The notes: generated by a model not told the origin, from the sequence alone. 64,000 nt of DNA from Pedobacter westerhofensis (GCF_900182595.1 NZ_FXTN01000009.1:248001-312000), one strand, 5' to 3'; shown: positions 32,876-41,844, counted from the first letter of the stretch. Numbers and translations: made by a program.

Positions 32876-34201
32876 TTAGTGGCTCGGGCCATTACCATCC
32901 ACACGTTTAATCTGCGCGCCTAAGGCACGTAAACGTGTGTCGATATCCTGGTATCCGCGCTCAATCTGTTCGATGTTATAAATTGTAGAGGTTCCCTCAG
33001 CTGACAATGCAGCGATCAGAAGTGATACACCGGCACGGATATCCGGAGATGTCATGCTGATCCCTCTCAATTTGTATTGTTTGTCGATACCATTTACAGT
33101 AGCGCGGTGCGGATCACACAAAATGATCTGTGCGCCCATATCTATTAGCTTATCTACAAAGAACAAACGGCTTTCAAACATCTTCTGGTGGATCAGTACT
33201 GATCCTTTGGCCTGCGTAGCGATCACCAAAACGATACTGAGCAGGTCGGGAGTGAAGCCCGGCCATGGAGAATCGGCAATCGTGAGGATAGATCCGTCGA
33301 TAAACGTATCGATGATATAATGCTTTTGTGAAGGGATATAAATATCATCGCCTCTCAGCTCAAAGTTGATACCCAGTTTTCTGAAAACATCAGGAATCAT
33401 TCCCAGTTCACTGTAACATACGTTTTTGATGGTGATTTCTGATTCAGTCATGGCTGCAAGGCCGATAAATGAGCCGATTTCGATCATGTCAGGAAGCATT
33501 CTGTGCTCAGTACCGCCCAGTTTGGTTACGCCTTCAATGGTCAGCAGGTTGGAGCCTATTCCAGAGATTTTTGCGCCCATGCGGTTCAGCATCTTGCACA
33601 ATTGCTGCAGGTATGGTTCGCAGGCTGCATTATATATCGTGGTAATGCCTTTAGCCAGTACGGCGGTCATAACGATATTTGCAGTACCTGTAACTGAAGC
33701 CTCATCCAGCAGGATGTATGTTCCCTGAAGGTTGGTGGCATCCACGTTAAAGAAAGATTCTTTGGCATCGTATACAAATTTAGCGCCCAGTTTTTCAAAT
33801 CCGAGGAAGTGAGTGTCCAGTCTTCTGCGCCCAATCTTGTCACCGCCCGGTTTAGGGATGGCAGCTTTACCAAAACGGCCCAGCAGGGGGCCAACGATCA
33901 TGATTGAACCTCTCAGGCTTCCGCCTTTAGATTTAAAGGTATCTGATTTAAAGAATTCAAGATCAATGTATTTAGCTTCGAAAGTGTAAGTGTCTTTGGA
34001 TAAGCGCTCCACAGCAACGCCAAGATCACCCAGCAGCTCTATCAGTTTGTTGACATCTTTAATATCCGGAATATTGCTGATCGTAATCTTCTCTTCCGTC
34101 AGTAGAACGGCAGAAATAATCTGCAGGGCCTCGTTCTTAGCGCCCTGTGGCTGGATTTCACCCTTTAATTTTTTCCCGCCAATAATTTCAAATGCGTTCA
34201 T
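32876..34201 (-). CDS. murA: UDP-GlcNAc enolpyruvyl transferase with Asp in place of catalytic-loop Cys
   Basis: A 441-residue EPSP-synthase-fold enzyme that transfers enolpyruvate from PEP to UDP-GlcNAc, the first committed step of peptidoglycan synthesis. N-terminal G-x-x-L-K-G-E-I and A-K-N-E-A-L match the family. The flexible loop reads K-P-G-G-D-K-I-G-R-R-R-L-D, so residue 121 is Asp where E. coli has Cys115, the target of fosfomycin. MurA proteins with Asp here (mycobacteria, chlamydiae) are active and intrinsically resistant. It lies 35 nt after the DUF4290 gene and is probably co-transcribed with it. Confidence 0.95.
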   Translation of the reverse strand: MNAFEIIGGKKLKGEIQPQGAKNEALQIISAVLLTEEKITISNIPDIKDVNKLIELLGDLGVAVERLSKDTYTFEAKYIDLEFFKSDTFKSKGGSLRGSIMIVGPLLGRFGKAAIPKPGGDKIGRRRLDTHFLGFEKLGAKFVYDAKESFFNVDATNLQGTYILLDEASVTGTANIVMTAVLAKGITTIYNAACEPYLQQLCKMLNRMGAKISGIGSNLLTIEGVTKLGGTEHRMLPDMIEIGSFIGLAAMTESEITIKNVCYSELGMIPDVFRKLGINFELRGDDIYIPSQKHYIIDTFIDGSILTIADSPWPGFTPDLLSIVLVIATQAKGSVLIHQKMFESRLFFVDKLIDMGAQIILCDPHRATVNGIDKQYKLRGISMTSPDIRAGVSLLIAALSAEGTSTIYNIEQIERGYQDIDTRLRALGAQIKRVDGNGPSH

Positions 34202-34236
34202 GTATGCTTAACGTATATAGTATGTAAAATCTGCCC

Positions 34237-34926
34237 TTAGTGTCTTTGCTTCGCGTTGTTATTGTTGCTGCGGGGGCGGTTGTTGTTATTATTATTGTTG
34301 TTTTGTCTTCCCTTGTTGTTGTTATTGTTGTTGCGGCCGCGGTTGGTATTGGTTGCAGCACGGTTAACAGGTGGCCTGAATTCAACTTTCGCCAGGTTGA
34401 CATTTTCTTCCAGTTCCAGCTGTCCGCCGGATAGTTCACGAAGGTTTTTGAAGATCGTTTCATCGGCAACGCTGTCCTTGTTCCAGGTTACGTAGGCCAT
34501 TTTCATGAAGTTGGCGATGCCCTGTACCATGGCAGCCCTGCGTTCAGGTTCGTCAACAGCTTTGGCTCTTTCAATCAGCACCTCTACAGTTTTACCATAG
34601 TGCTTGTACTTGATTTTCTGCTGCGGATAGCCAATATGGGCCGGCTTTACCAGGGCAGCTTCAGGCGTAGGTTTAGGATACGGGCTGTCCACTTCGATCT
34701 TATATCCGGAGATAATGTGTAAGTGGTCCCATAGTTTGTGCTTAAAATCGGCAACATCTCTGAGATGAGGGTTGAGAAAACCCATCAGATCAATCACCGC
34801 CTGAGCATATTTATTGCGCTCTTCCAGATCCGGAAGTTCAATAATGTACTTCACCATGTTCTGTACATTGCGTCCGTATTCTGCAAGAATTAACTCGTTT
34901 CTTGTGGTATTATAGTCGAAATTCAT
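34237..34926 (-). CDS. DUF4290 protein with Asn-rich basic tail
   Basis: A 229-residue protein. The N-terminal 180 residues (D-Y-N-T-T-R-N-E-L-I-L-A-E-Y-G-R-N-V-Q) match DUF4290, a Bacteroidota-restricted family of unknown function predicted mainly helical. The last 40 residues are almost only Asn, Arg, Gly and Lys in runs of up to eight Asn, likely disordered and possibly nucleic-acid binding. The tail is encoded by AAC/AAT-type trinucleotide runs. It sits between the UvrD/PcrA helicase and murA on the same strand. Confidence 0.85.
   Translation of the reverse strand: MNFDYNTTRNELILAEYGRNVQNMVKYIIELPDLEERNKYAQAVIDLMGFLNPHLRDVADFKHKLWDHLHIISGYKIEVDSPYPKPTPEAALVKPAHIGYPQQKIKYKHYGKTVEVLIERAKAVDEPERRAAMVQGIANFMKMAYVTWNKDSVADETIFKNLRELSGGQLELEENVNLAKVEFRPPVNRAATNTNRGRNNNNNNKGRQNNNNNNNNRPRSNNNNAKQRH
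34250..34350. repeat. Imperfect trinucleotide (TTG/TTA) run coding for Asn stretches
   Basis: The plus strand shows repeated TTGTTATTG-type triplets, interrupted by short other segments. On the minus strand this is the Asn-rich tail of the DUF4290 protein. Such runs can change length by slippage in steps of one residue. Confidence 0.7.
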
Positions 34927-35012
34927 TCTATATTATTTCTAATGGCCATCGCTAAAGGGGGATATAAGAGCGTTAAAGGCCTGTTATAGCATATTTGGGT
35001 TAAAGATAAACC

Positions 35013-37319
35013 TTATTTTACAATTCGCAATTTAGCAAATTTTAATAACAATTGTTTGTTTCCTAATCCCTGGAAAAAAACGGTTGCTTTTACGTCAGGT
35101 AAATTGCCTTCAAGGTTGATGATTTTGCCGAAACCAAACTTCTCATGCTCTACCTCCATACCATTCTGAAATTCGTTTGCGGCATTGGGTGCAAACCCTG
35201 GTGTAGGGATGTGCGCAGTAGGCAGCATCGTGTTTTTTGGTCTTGGAGAAGCAGCCGAAGTTGTGGTTGTTCCGGATGATACAGGCTTAGGCTTGCTGAA
35301 AGAATCCCTTTGCTGTGACCAGGACCTGCGTTCTCCGTCAAAACTGTCTTCGCCGATGCTCGTTTTCGGAGCCTTAACGGTTTCCAGTTCCAGGTACCTT
35401 GCGTTGATTTCGCTGATAAAGCGGCTTGGTTCACAGTTGGTGAGCGTTCCCCAGCGGTATCGCGAAGTGGCGTAGGTGAGGGTAAGCTTCTTCTCGGCGC
35501 GTGTGATGGCTACATAGAAAAGTCTGCGTTCTTCCTCCAGGTCTGTTCTGGAGTTGAGCGACATTTGTGAGGGGAACAGATTTTCTTCCAGTCCTACAAC
35601 AAATACATTTTTGAATTCCAGTCCTTTGGCAGAGTGGATGGTCATCATTGACACGGTATCCTGCGTTTTGTCATTCTCGCGGTCATCATTTGTCAGCAGG
35701 GCAATATCCTGCATAAAAATCGCCAGGCTGCGGTCTTCAATGTCCTCGCGCTCTGCGAATTCCTTGATACCATTCAGTAATTCCTGGATGTTTTCATACC
35801 TGCTGCGACCTTCGATACTATCATCCGTATGCAGTTCTTTTAAGATACCAGAATGCTGGGATATATATAAGGCTGTTTCATAGGCATCCAGTTTTTTTGA
35901 TTCTGCCTGGAAACTTTTGATCAGCATAGCAAAATCATTCAGCTGGTTTGCAATACGGCCAGCAATATATTTCTGAGGTTCCTGGATCACTTCCCACATG
36001 GTAATATCATGCTGGTCGGCCGCCACAATGATCTTGTCTACTGTGGTATCGCCAAGGCCCCTGCGGGGATAATTAATCACCCTTTTGATTGCCTCCTCAT
36101 CACTTGGATTAAAAGTTAAGCGGAAATAGGCGATCAGATCCTTGATCTCTTTTCTTTGGTAGAAGGAGAGGCCTCCATAGATCTTGTACGGAACGTTCAG
36201 CTTTCTTAAAGCTTCCTCCATTGCCCTTGACTGTGCGTTTGTACGGTAAAGAATAGCGAAATCATGATAATCCAGGCCATTAGTACTTCTGTCCTGTACA
36301 ATGGCTTCGGCTACAATTTTACCTTCTTCGTTATCTGTAAAAGCCCGTGAAACCTTGATTCGGTCGCCGGATTCATTCTCCGAAAAGACGTTTTTCTCCA
36401 GCTGGTTTTTATTGTTGGCAATAATGCTGTTGGCTACTTCAACGATGTTTTGTGTAGAGCGGTAGTTTTGCTCCAGCTTATATACTTTCAGGTCTGGATA
36501 ATCCTTCTCAAAGTTGAGGATATTCTGGATGTTGGCGCCCCTGAACCCATAGATACTTTGTGCATCATCACCCACCACACAAATGTTCTGATAGGCAGCT
36601 GCCAGTTTCTTTACGATAGTGTACTGGGAGAAGTTGGTATCCTGGTACTCATCCACCATCAGGTATTTAAATTTGTGCTGGTATTTGTTGAGCACATCGG
36701 GATGGTTCTTTAACAGTACATTGGTCTTAAACAGCAGATCGTCAAAGTCCATTGCGCCTGCTTTAAAGCAGCGTTTGGTATAGGTTTCATAGATTACACC
36801 AAGCATCGGACGTTTATTGCTCACGTCCTCTGCCTGTATCTCTGCACTTTGCATATACTCCACATGGCTCACCAGATTATTCTTTGCCGAAGAGATGCGG
36901 TTATAGACAAAGTTGGCATTATATAACTTATCATCCAGCTGCATTTCGCGCAGGATGGCCCTGATCAGGCTTTTGCTGTCGTCTGTATCGTAGATGGTAA
37001 AGTTTGAAGGGTAACCGATCTTCTCCGCTTCCACGCGCAATATTTTTGCAAATACCGAGTGAAATGTGCCCATCCAAAGGTTTTTAGCTTCTGCACCAAC
37101 CACTTTAGAGATACGTTCGCGCATATCCTTAGAGGCTTTATTGGTAAATGTGAGTACCAGTATATTAAATGCGTCTACACCTTTTTCGATCAAATGTGCC
37201 ACCCGGTATGTAATTACACGGGTTTTACCAGATCCTGCACCTGCAACAATCATTGCTGGTCCCTGGGTATTTTCTACTGCTGCACGTTGCTGAGGGTTTA
37301 ATCCTGCTAAGTAATCCAA
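35013..37319 (-). CDS. pcrA: UvrD/PcrA-type superfamily 1 DNA helicase
   Basis: A 768-residue 3'-5' helicase of the UvrD/Rep/PcrA group for repair and clearing replication blocks. It contains L-N-P-Q-Q-R-A-A-V (Q motif), A-G-A-G-S-G-K-T (Walker A, about residue 28), V-D-E-Y-Q-D-T-N (motif II, about 228), Q-N-Y-R-S-T and M-T-I-H-S-A-K-G-L-E-F. A disordered Ser/Pro/Thr linker (about 665-710) precedes a C-terminal K-F-G-x-G-K-I Tudor-like segment, as in PcrA. Start is TTG at 37319, supported by a -7 box upstream. Confidence 0.93.
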   Translation of the reverse strand: MDYLAGLNPQQRAAVENTQGPAMIVAGAGSGKTRVITYRVAHLIEKGVDAFNILVLTFTNKASKDMRERISKVVGAEAKNLWMGTFHSVFAKILRVEAEKIGYPSNFTIYDTDDSKSLIRAILREMQLDDKLYNANFVYNRISSAKNNLVSHVEYMQSAEIQAEDVSNKRPMLGVIYETYTKRCFKAGAMDFDDLLFKTNVLLKNHPDVLNKYQHKFKYLMVDEYQDTNFSQYTIVKKLAAAYQNICVVGDDAQSIYGFRGANIQNILNFEKDYPDLKVYKLEQNYRSTQNIVEVANSIIANNKNQLEKNVFSENESGDRIKVSRAFTDNEEGKIVAEAIVQDRSTNGLDYHDFAILYRTNAQSRAMEEALRKLNVPYKIYGGLSFYQRKEIKDLIAYFRLTFNPSDEEAIKRVINYPRRGLGDTTVDKIIVAADQHDITMWEVIQEPQKYIAGRIANQLNDFAMLIKSFQAESKKLDAYETALYISQHSGILKELHTDDSIEGRSRYENIQELLNGIKEFAEREDIEDRSLAIFMQDIALLTNDDRENDKTQDTVSMMTIHSAKGLEFKNVFVVGLEENLFPSQMSLNSRTDLEEERRLFYVAITRAEKKLTLTYATSRYRWGTLTNCEPSRFISEINARYLELETVKAPKTSIGEDSFDGERRSWSQQRDSFSKPKPVSSGTTTTSAASPRPKNTMLPTAHIPTPGFAPNAANEFQNGMEVEHEKFGFGKIINLEGNLPDVKATVFFQGLGNKQLLLKFAKLRIVK

Positions 37320-37349
37320 ATTGAATCTGAGTTTGCTTTATGAAAGCTA

Positions 37350-37357
37350 CAAAAATA
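37350..37357 (-). promoter_or_regulatory. -7 element of the UvrD/PcrA gene
   Basis: TATTTTTG on the minus strand, full match, 30 nt from the TTG start at 37319; this fits an unusual start codon but a normal leader length. Confidence 0.5.
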
Positions 37358-37415
37358 ATAAAACTCCAGGTCTTCTCGCAACATGTTGGTAAATTGAATG
37401 AAGAACCGGGGCAGG

Positions 37416-37796
37416 CTAATTCAACTGTGTGCTCCCTGCTGAAGGAAGCCGGGAAGTTGCAGCATATTCCTCAACCGAGACTTTAATAAAATCCTGGATC
37501 AGCAGGATCATCATCTGGACAGTTTCGATGCTGAAGATCTCCTGCAGATAGCTGATGTTGCCTTCAAATCTCTGTTTAAAGCCTGCTGTTAGCTCCTTGA
37601 TGACCGCCTGCGTATTCTCATTACTGATGTCCAGGCGCGCTTTCAAATCGTCATTACTGCAGGCCCAGCCCAGGGTACGCATCATATGTTTTTTCATGTA
37701 AGATTCAAAACTTTCGTCATAAGGGTCAATCCATACATATATCGCTGAAAATGCCGGCTCCCTTACCTTTCTTGTTTTGAGCATGTGATCCTCCAT
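37416..37796 (-). CDS. Hypothetical protein
   Basis: 126 residues from ATG 37796 (an upstream TTG at 37826 is also in frame). The sequence is mainly helical, with no signal peptide, no membrane helix and a single cysteine (in G-W-A-C-S). It starts with a basic segment and contains Y-V-W-I-D-P-Y-D-E-S-F-E-S-Y. I recognise no family. It stands alone between the helicase promoter and an AT-rich gap of about 280 nt. Confidence 0.55.
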   Translation of the reverse strand: MEDHMLKTRKVREPAFSAIYVWIDPYDESFESYMKKHMMRTLGWACSNDDLKARLDISNENTQAVIKELTAGFKQRFEGNISYLQEIFSIETVQMMILLIQDFIKVSVEEYAATSRLPSAGSTQLN

Positions 37797-38086
37797 AAAT
37801 TTTGTTTTTACCTGTGCTGATAACAATGCATAATGGTTCTACTATTTATGTTAATCCTTCCCCTGATAGAGTTGGTTTCGTTAAAGAATAGCTGCTGCAT
37901 TTTTATTTGTAATAAATTACTGTATTTAAGTTCTTAATATGCAGTAGTTTATTGTAGTAAATATGGTAAAAAAAATCCTATTCATGAATTAAATATGGAA
38001 TGAATTGAGATATTGTAAAATATTTTCCAATTTCTAAGATCCATTATTGCCCGGGCTGCCTGATACAAAACGAATTTGCAATTTTA

Positions 38087-38094
38087 TATATTTG
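38087..38094 (+). promoter_or_regulatory. -7 element of the M20 dipeptidase gene
   Basis: TATATTTG, a full TAnnTTTG match, 16 nt before the ATG at 38111. No TTTG at the expected -33 position. Confidence 0.5.
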
Positions 38095-38110
38095 TCCAAA
38101 TTCAATTGTT

Positions 38111-39481
38111 ATGCAAGAGATTAAAAAATATGTAGAAGAAAACAAACAGCGTTTTCTGGATGAGTTATTCGAACTGTTGCGTTTTCCATCGGTGAGTGCC
38201 GATCCCAAATATAAAACGGATGTGTTCAAAGCTGCTGATTTTGTGGCCGAAAAGTTGAAAGAAGCTGGTGCAGACCAGGTAGAGGTTTGCCAGACTGCCG
38301 GGTATCCTATTGTTTATGGTGAGAAGATTATTGATGCGTCGCTCCCTACCATTTTAGTGTACGGGCATTACGATGTACAGCCGGCTGATCCGCTGGAGTT
38401 GTGGCATACACCTCCTTTTGAACCTACCATACGTGAGGGCAAGATTTATGCACGTGGTTCTGCTGATGATAAAGGCCAGTTCTATATGCATGTAAAGGCT
38501 TTTGAACTAATGGTTAAAACCAATACACTGGCCTGCAATGTGAAATTTATGATCGAAGGCGAAGAAGAAGTAGGCTCTGCCAACCTGAGCACTTTCGTCA
38601 ACGTGAATGCTGAACGCTTAACTGCTGATGTGGTACTGATTTCTGATACTTCGATGATCAGTATGGAAGATCCATCTATAGAAACGGGGTTGCGCGGCCT
38701 TTCTTATCTCGAGGTCGAAGTGACAGGGCCAAACAGGGACCTTCACTCAGGTATTTACGGAGGTGCAGTAGCCAATCCGATCACGGTCCTGTGCCAGATG
38801 ATCGCCTCGCTGCATGACGGGAATAACCATATTACTATTCCTGAATTTTATAGTAAAGTAGCAGAACTGACAGAAGAGGAAAAAACAGCATTGAATTCTG
38901 CTCCCTTTGACCTTGAGGAATATAAAGCCGATCTTGATATCGCAGAGGAGTGGGGCGAAAAAGGATATTCTACGCTTGAACGTACAGGAACCAGGCCTAC
39001 ACTGGAGGTTAATGGCATCTGGGGAGGGTATATCGGAGAGGGTGCAAAAACGGTATTGCCATCAAAAGCCAATGCAAAGATCTCCCTGCGCCTTGTTCCC
39101 AATCAGAGCTCTGCCGAGATTGCTGAGATCTTCCAGAAACATATGGAATCCATCGCACCTGCCTCCGTTAAGGTAAAGGTAATCAATCACCATGGTGGCG
39201 AGCCTGTGGTTACACCAACCGACAGTGTGGCTTACCGTGCTGCTGAAAAAGCAATTGAGGAGAGCTTCGGGAAAAAACCAATTCCTACACGCGGCGGGGG
39301 AAGTATCCCTATTGTTGCCTTGTTTGAAGATGTGCTGGGCATTAAATCTGTACTAATGGGCTTTGGGCTGGACAGTGATGCCCTGCATTCACCAAATGAA
39401 AAATATGATATCTTTAATTACTATAAAGGGATTGAAACCCTGCCGCTGTTCCACAAGTATTTTGCAGAACTGAGTAAATAA
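38111..39481 (+). CDS. M20-family dipeptidase
   Basis: A 456-residue cytosolic zinc peptidase of the M20/M28 group. It shows the metal-site motif Y-G-H-Y-D-V-Q-P (His and Asp), R-G-S-A-D-D-K-G-Q, the general-base pair E-G-E-E-E-V-G-S and a dimerisation domain with R-D-L-H-S-G-I-Y-G-G. The C-terminal catalytic His is in D-A-L-H-S-P-N-E. Close to CNDP-type dipeptidases; exact peptide preference unknown. Confidence 0.92.
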   Translation: MQEIKKYVEENKQRFLDELFELLRFPSVSADPKYKTDVFKAADFVAEKLKEAGADQVEVCQTAGYPIVYGEKIIDASLPTILVYGHYDVQPADPLELWHTPPFEPTIREGKIYARGSADDKGQFYMHVKAFELMVKTNTLACNVKFMIEGEEEVGSANLSTFVNVNAERLTADVVLISDTSMISMEDPSIETGLRGLSYLEVEVTGPNRDLHSGIYGGAVANPITVLCQMIASLHDGNNHITIPEFYSKVAELTEEEKTALNSAPFDLEEYKADLDIAEEWGEKGYSTLERTGTRPTLEVNGIWGGYIGEGAKTVLPSKANAKISLRLVPNQSSAEIAEIFQKHMESIAPASVKVKVINHHGGEPVVTPTDSVAYRAAEKAIEESFGKKPIPTRGGGSIPIVALFEDVLGIKSVLMGFGLDSDALHSPNEKYDIFNYYKGIETLPLFHKYFAELSK

Positions 39482-39529
39482 ATCTGATTTAATTTTTTGA
39501 TAAAGGGCGGCTCTTATGCTGCCCTTTTG

Positions 39530-39537
39530 TATTTTTA
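39530..39537 (+). promoter_or_regulatory. Possible -7 element of the GH25 gene, leaderless geometry
   Basis: TATTTTTA differs from TAnnTTTG only at the last base and ends 4 nt before a GTG at 39542. This is the same spacing as at the CBS-like and pyrE genes. Confidence 0.35.
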
Positions 39538-39541
39538 CACC

Positions 39542-40489
39542 GTGCCTCCACCGATAAAGAAGAAACCTACCGAGCTGCTGAAAAGAGCAATGTCTCCGGA
39601 TACAACAAGTACACCAAAGAAAACAGGTACTACCAGACAGTCAACCGCGGCGAAGCCTGCAGCAAGAAGAAAAAAAGCCCTTGTAAAGAAAAAAAAGGCA
39701 ATACCGCTCCAGGTAAAGTTCCTGATTGCTGCCTTGCTCCTGATCCTGTTTTCTCCTTTGTATTATGGATATGTGCTCAGGCTGTTCAGTTCTTCGATCA
39801 GCTGGATCAAGGATATCGGTGAAGATCCCAACTACCGTACTTACAAAAGCTATGCGATCCGTATCCCCAGGAACTTCAGTATTCACGGGATAGATGTATC
39901 ATCGTACCAGGGGAAAATCGACTGGAAAAAAGTAAAGGCGATGAAAGAGGACAGTGTACATGTTACGTTTGCCTTTATCAAAGCTACGGAAGGTATCTCC
40001 AGTGTAGATCCGTACTTTCAGCGAAACTGGAGGGAAGCACCCAAGGCAGGAATTGTCTGCGGGGCTTACCATTACTTTATACCCCGGAAATCAGGATTAT
40101 GGCAGGCCAGGTTCTTCCTGCAAACCGTTAAGTTTGAAGAAGGTGACCTGCCGCCGGTGATAGATGTGGAAGACCTGAGCGGTCAGTCGCCGGAAAAGAT
40201 GCGCGCTGAGCTGAGTGATTTTATCCGTCATGTGGAAAAGAAAACAGGAGTAAAGCCTATCATCTATTCCGGACTGGTATTTTACAAGGATTATCTGAAA
40301 GGTCATTTTGATGGTTATCCCTTATGGATTGCGCACTATTATCAGGCAGAGCTCAAAGCAGGGAAAACTACGAAATGGCAGTTCTGGCAGCATTCTGACC
40401 GGGCCAGGATCACCGGTATCAGCCATGTAGTAGATTTCAATGCCTTTAAGGGTGATAGCCTTACTTTCCAGCAAATGCTAATTAAATAA
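39542..40489 (+). CDS. GH25-family lysozyme, membrane-anchored
   Basis: About 315 residues from GTG 39542 (ATG 39590 is possible). A Lys/Thr-rich N-terminus precedes one transmembrane helix (about residues 55-72), then a GH25 barrel with H-G-I-D-V-S-S-Y-Q-G (catalytic Asp region), F-I-K-A-T-E-G, G-A-Y-H-Y-F and the active-site strand V-I-D-V-E-D. This family cleaves the MurNAc-GlcNAc bond of peptidoglycan. The single helix would place the enzyme in the periplasm attached to the inner membrane. Confidence 0.9.
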   Translation: MPPPIKKKPTELLKRAMSPDTTSTPKKTGTTRQSTAAKPAARRKKALVKKKKAIPLQVKFLIAALLLILFSPLYYGYVLRLFSSSISWIKDIGEDPNYRTYKSYAIRIPRNFSIHGIDVSSYQGKIDWKKVKAMKEDSVHVTFAFIKATEGISSVDPYFQRNWREAPKAGIVCGAYHYFIPRKSGLWQARFFLQTVKFEEGDLPPVIDVEDLSGQSPEKMRAELSDFIRHVEKKTGVKPIIYSGLVFYKDYLKGHFDGYPLWIAHYYQAELKAGKTTKWQFWQHSDRARITGISHVVDFNAFKGDSLTFQQMLIK

Positions 40490-40589
40490 TCAGTTCGCTG
40501 TACAGTCCTGCATTTGGTAAATTTGCATTAACAGGAACAAATTGTAATCTTCCTTTGTTAGGATAGGCAAAGCAATGAAACAAAACATC

Positions 40590-40597
40590 TATATTTG
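40590..40597 (+). promoter_or_regulatory. -7 element of the FKBP gene
   Basis: TATATTTG, a full match, 74 nt before the ATG at 40672, implying a leader of about 70 nt. No good -33 box. Confidence 0.4.
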
Positions 40598-40671
40598 CCG
40601 AAATAAATCAAATCAGCGGTCTGTAATAGCAGCTGAGCAAGCAATAAATTATTTAACTAAATAAGATTCCA

Positions 40672-41172
40672 ATGAGTATTAAACCCAATACAGTGGTTTC
40701 ATTAACGTACGAACTGCATACGACTAATGAAGAAGGACAACAAGTTTTCGTAGAAAAAGCTGATGAGCAAAATGCTTTGGTTTTCTTATACGGTACCGGC
40801 ATGATGTTGCCGAAATTTGAAGAGCATTTAGCTGGACTGAATGTTGGTGATGAGTATAAATTTGAGTTAAGCGCAGCTGATGGCTATGGAGAACAAGATC
40901 CGGGTGCTTTTGCTGATCTTCCAAAAGATATGTTCAAGGATGTTGACCTCCCTAATGTAGGTGATGTTATTCCTTTGCAGGACAATGAAGGAAACCACTT
41001 CAGAGCTGGTGTTACAGGCATTCATGATGATACGATCTCTGTAGATTTAAACCACCCTATGGCTGGTAAAAACCTGATCTTTGGCGGAACAATCCTTGCT
41101 GTTCGCGAAGCTACTGAAGAAGAATTAAGTCATGGTCATGCACACGGTGCTGACGGACATTCGGGACACTAG
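40672..41172 (+). CDS. SlyD-like FKBP prolyl isomerase with His-rich tail
   Basis: A 166-residue FKBP-type peptidyl-prolyl isomerase. The core order is V-S-L-T-Y-E-L, the F-L-Y-G-T-G-M-M-L-P-K-F-E segment, then G-D-E-Y-K-F and an inserted-in-flap domain (about 70-120), as in SlyD. The last 14 residues hold five His, like the metal-binding tail of SlyD, which donates nickel. It is followed by a bidirectional terminator and by a Fur-family regulator, which fits a metal-related role. Confidence 0.88.
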   Translation: MSIKPNTVVSLTYELHTTNEEGQQVFVEKADEQNALVFLYGTGMMLPKFEEHLAGLNVGDEYKFELSAADGYGEQDPGAFADLPKDMFKDVDLPNVGDVIPLQDNEGNHFRAGVTGIHDDTISVDLNHPMAGKNLIFGGTILAVREATEEELSHGHAHGADGHSGH

Positions 41173-41189
41173 TTCCAATAGATAAATCC

Positions 41190-41231
41190 AATAAAAAAGG
41201 TGCAGATTTAATTTTCTGCACCTTTTTTATT
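41190..41231. terminator. Bidirectional terminator between FKBP and Fur-family genes
   Basis: AATAAAAAAGGTGCAGA (41190-41206) and its exact reverse complement (41215-41231) give a 17-bp stem with an 8-nt loop and A/T runs on both sides, serving both convergent genes. Confidence 0.9.
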
Positions 41232-41240
41232 CCCCCGGAA

Positions 41241-41672
41241 TTAATTTTCCTTGACCTGCAGACTGCATTTCTCGCAAATCCCGTAAGCGGTGGTATTAAT
41301 CGTAGCGGCTTTAAAGCCCTCCGGCATCGTCATCTTTGGTACCTTAACATCTAGACAGTAAATCCTGCTGCAGTTGGTACAATTAAAATGTACATGTTCA
41401 TCATGGTGATGATCTGCGGTGCATGCAGTTGAACAGATCGCATAATTGGCCGTTCCGTTCATGTCCATAATGCGGTGCAGAATACCCTTATCTTCATAGA
41501 TATTCAAAATGCGGTACAACGTTACCCGGTCTATTTCTTTACCCAGTTTTTTTTCCAGTTCCGGCTGTGATATGGCTACAGTATCCAATGCAATTTCCTC
41601 TAAAACACGAACTCTCTGTTTGGTATGCTTTAACGAATGTTCTTTCAATACATCAACCGGATTGATCTTCAT
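41241..41672 (-). CDS. Fur-family metalloregulator, possibly Zur type
   Basis: A 143-residue protein. The winged helix holds I-D-R-V-T-L-Y-R-I-L-N-I-Y-E. The metal-binding part has H-H-H-D-E-H-V-H-F-N-C-T-N-C and a second C-E-K-C pair, giving a four-Cys structural zinc site plus a His-rich regulatory site. Its divergent neighbour is a COG0523 GTPase, a class often under Zur control, so zinc sensing is likely, but Fur or PerR cannot be excluded by sequence alone. Confidence 0.9.
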   Translation of the reverse strand: MKINPVDVLKEHSLKHTKQRVRVLEEIALDTVAISQPELEKKLGKEIDRVTLYRILNIYEDKGILHRIMDMNGTANYAICSTACTADHHHDEHVHFNCTNCSRIYCLDVKVPKMTMPEGFKAATINTTAYGICEKCSLQVKEN

Positions 41673-41770
41673 GGTATAACTGCTGTTTATGCGCTGGCCT
41701 GCTAGGTGAATGATAAAGCAAATATACCAATAGCCTAAGCCGGGAGCAAATAAATGACAGTATATTTAAA

Positions 41771-41823
41771 TGCAATTATGTTGCTTTAGTTGTGGGGTAA
41801 ACTATATTTGCAACATCATTGCA
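41771..41823 (+). promoter_or_regulatory. Promoter of COG0523 gene with two overlapping palindromic operators
   Basis: A -33 TTG (41781-41783), a 19-nt spacer and a perfect -7 TATATTTG (41803-41810) form the promoter. Two 15-bp palindromes of the form TGCAA-N5-TTGCA overlap it: TGCAATTATGTTGCT (41771-41785) covers the -33 box and TGCAACATCATTGCA (41809-41823) covers the end of the -7 box. Fur-family operators are typically 15-bp 7-1-7 repeats. Confidence 0.6.
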
Positions 41824-41844
41824 TTAGTAAAGTATTTGAATCAG

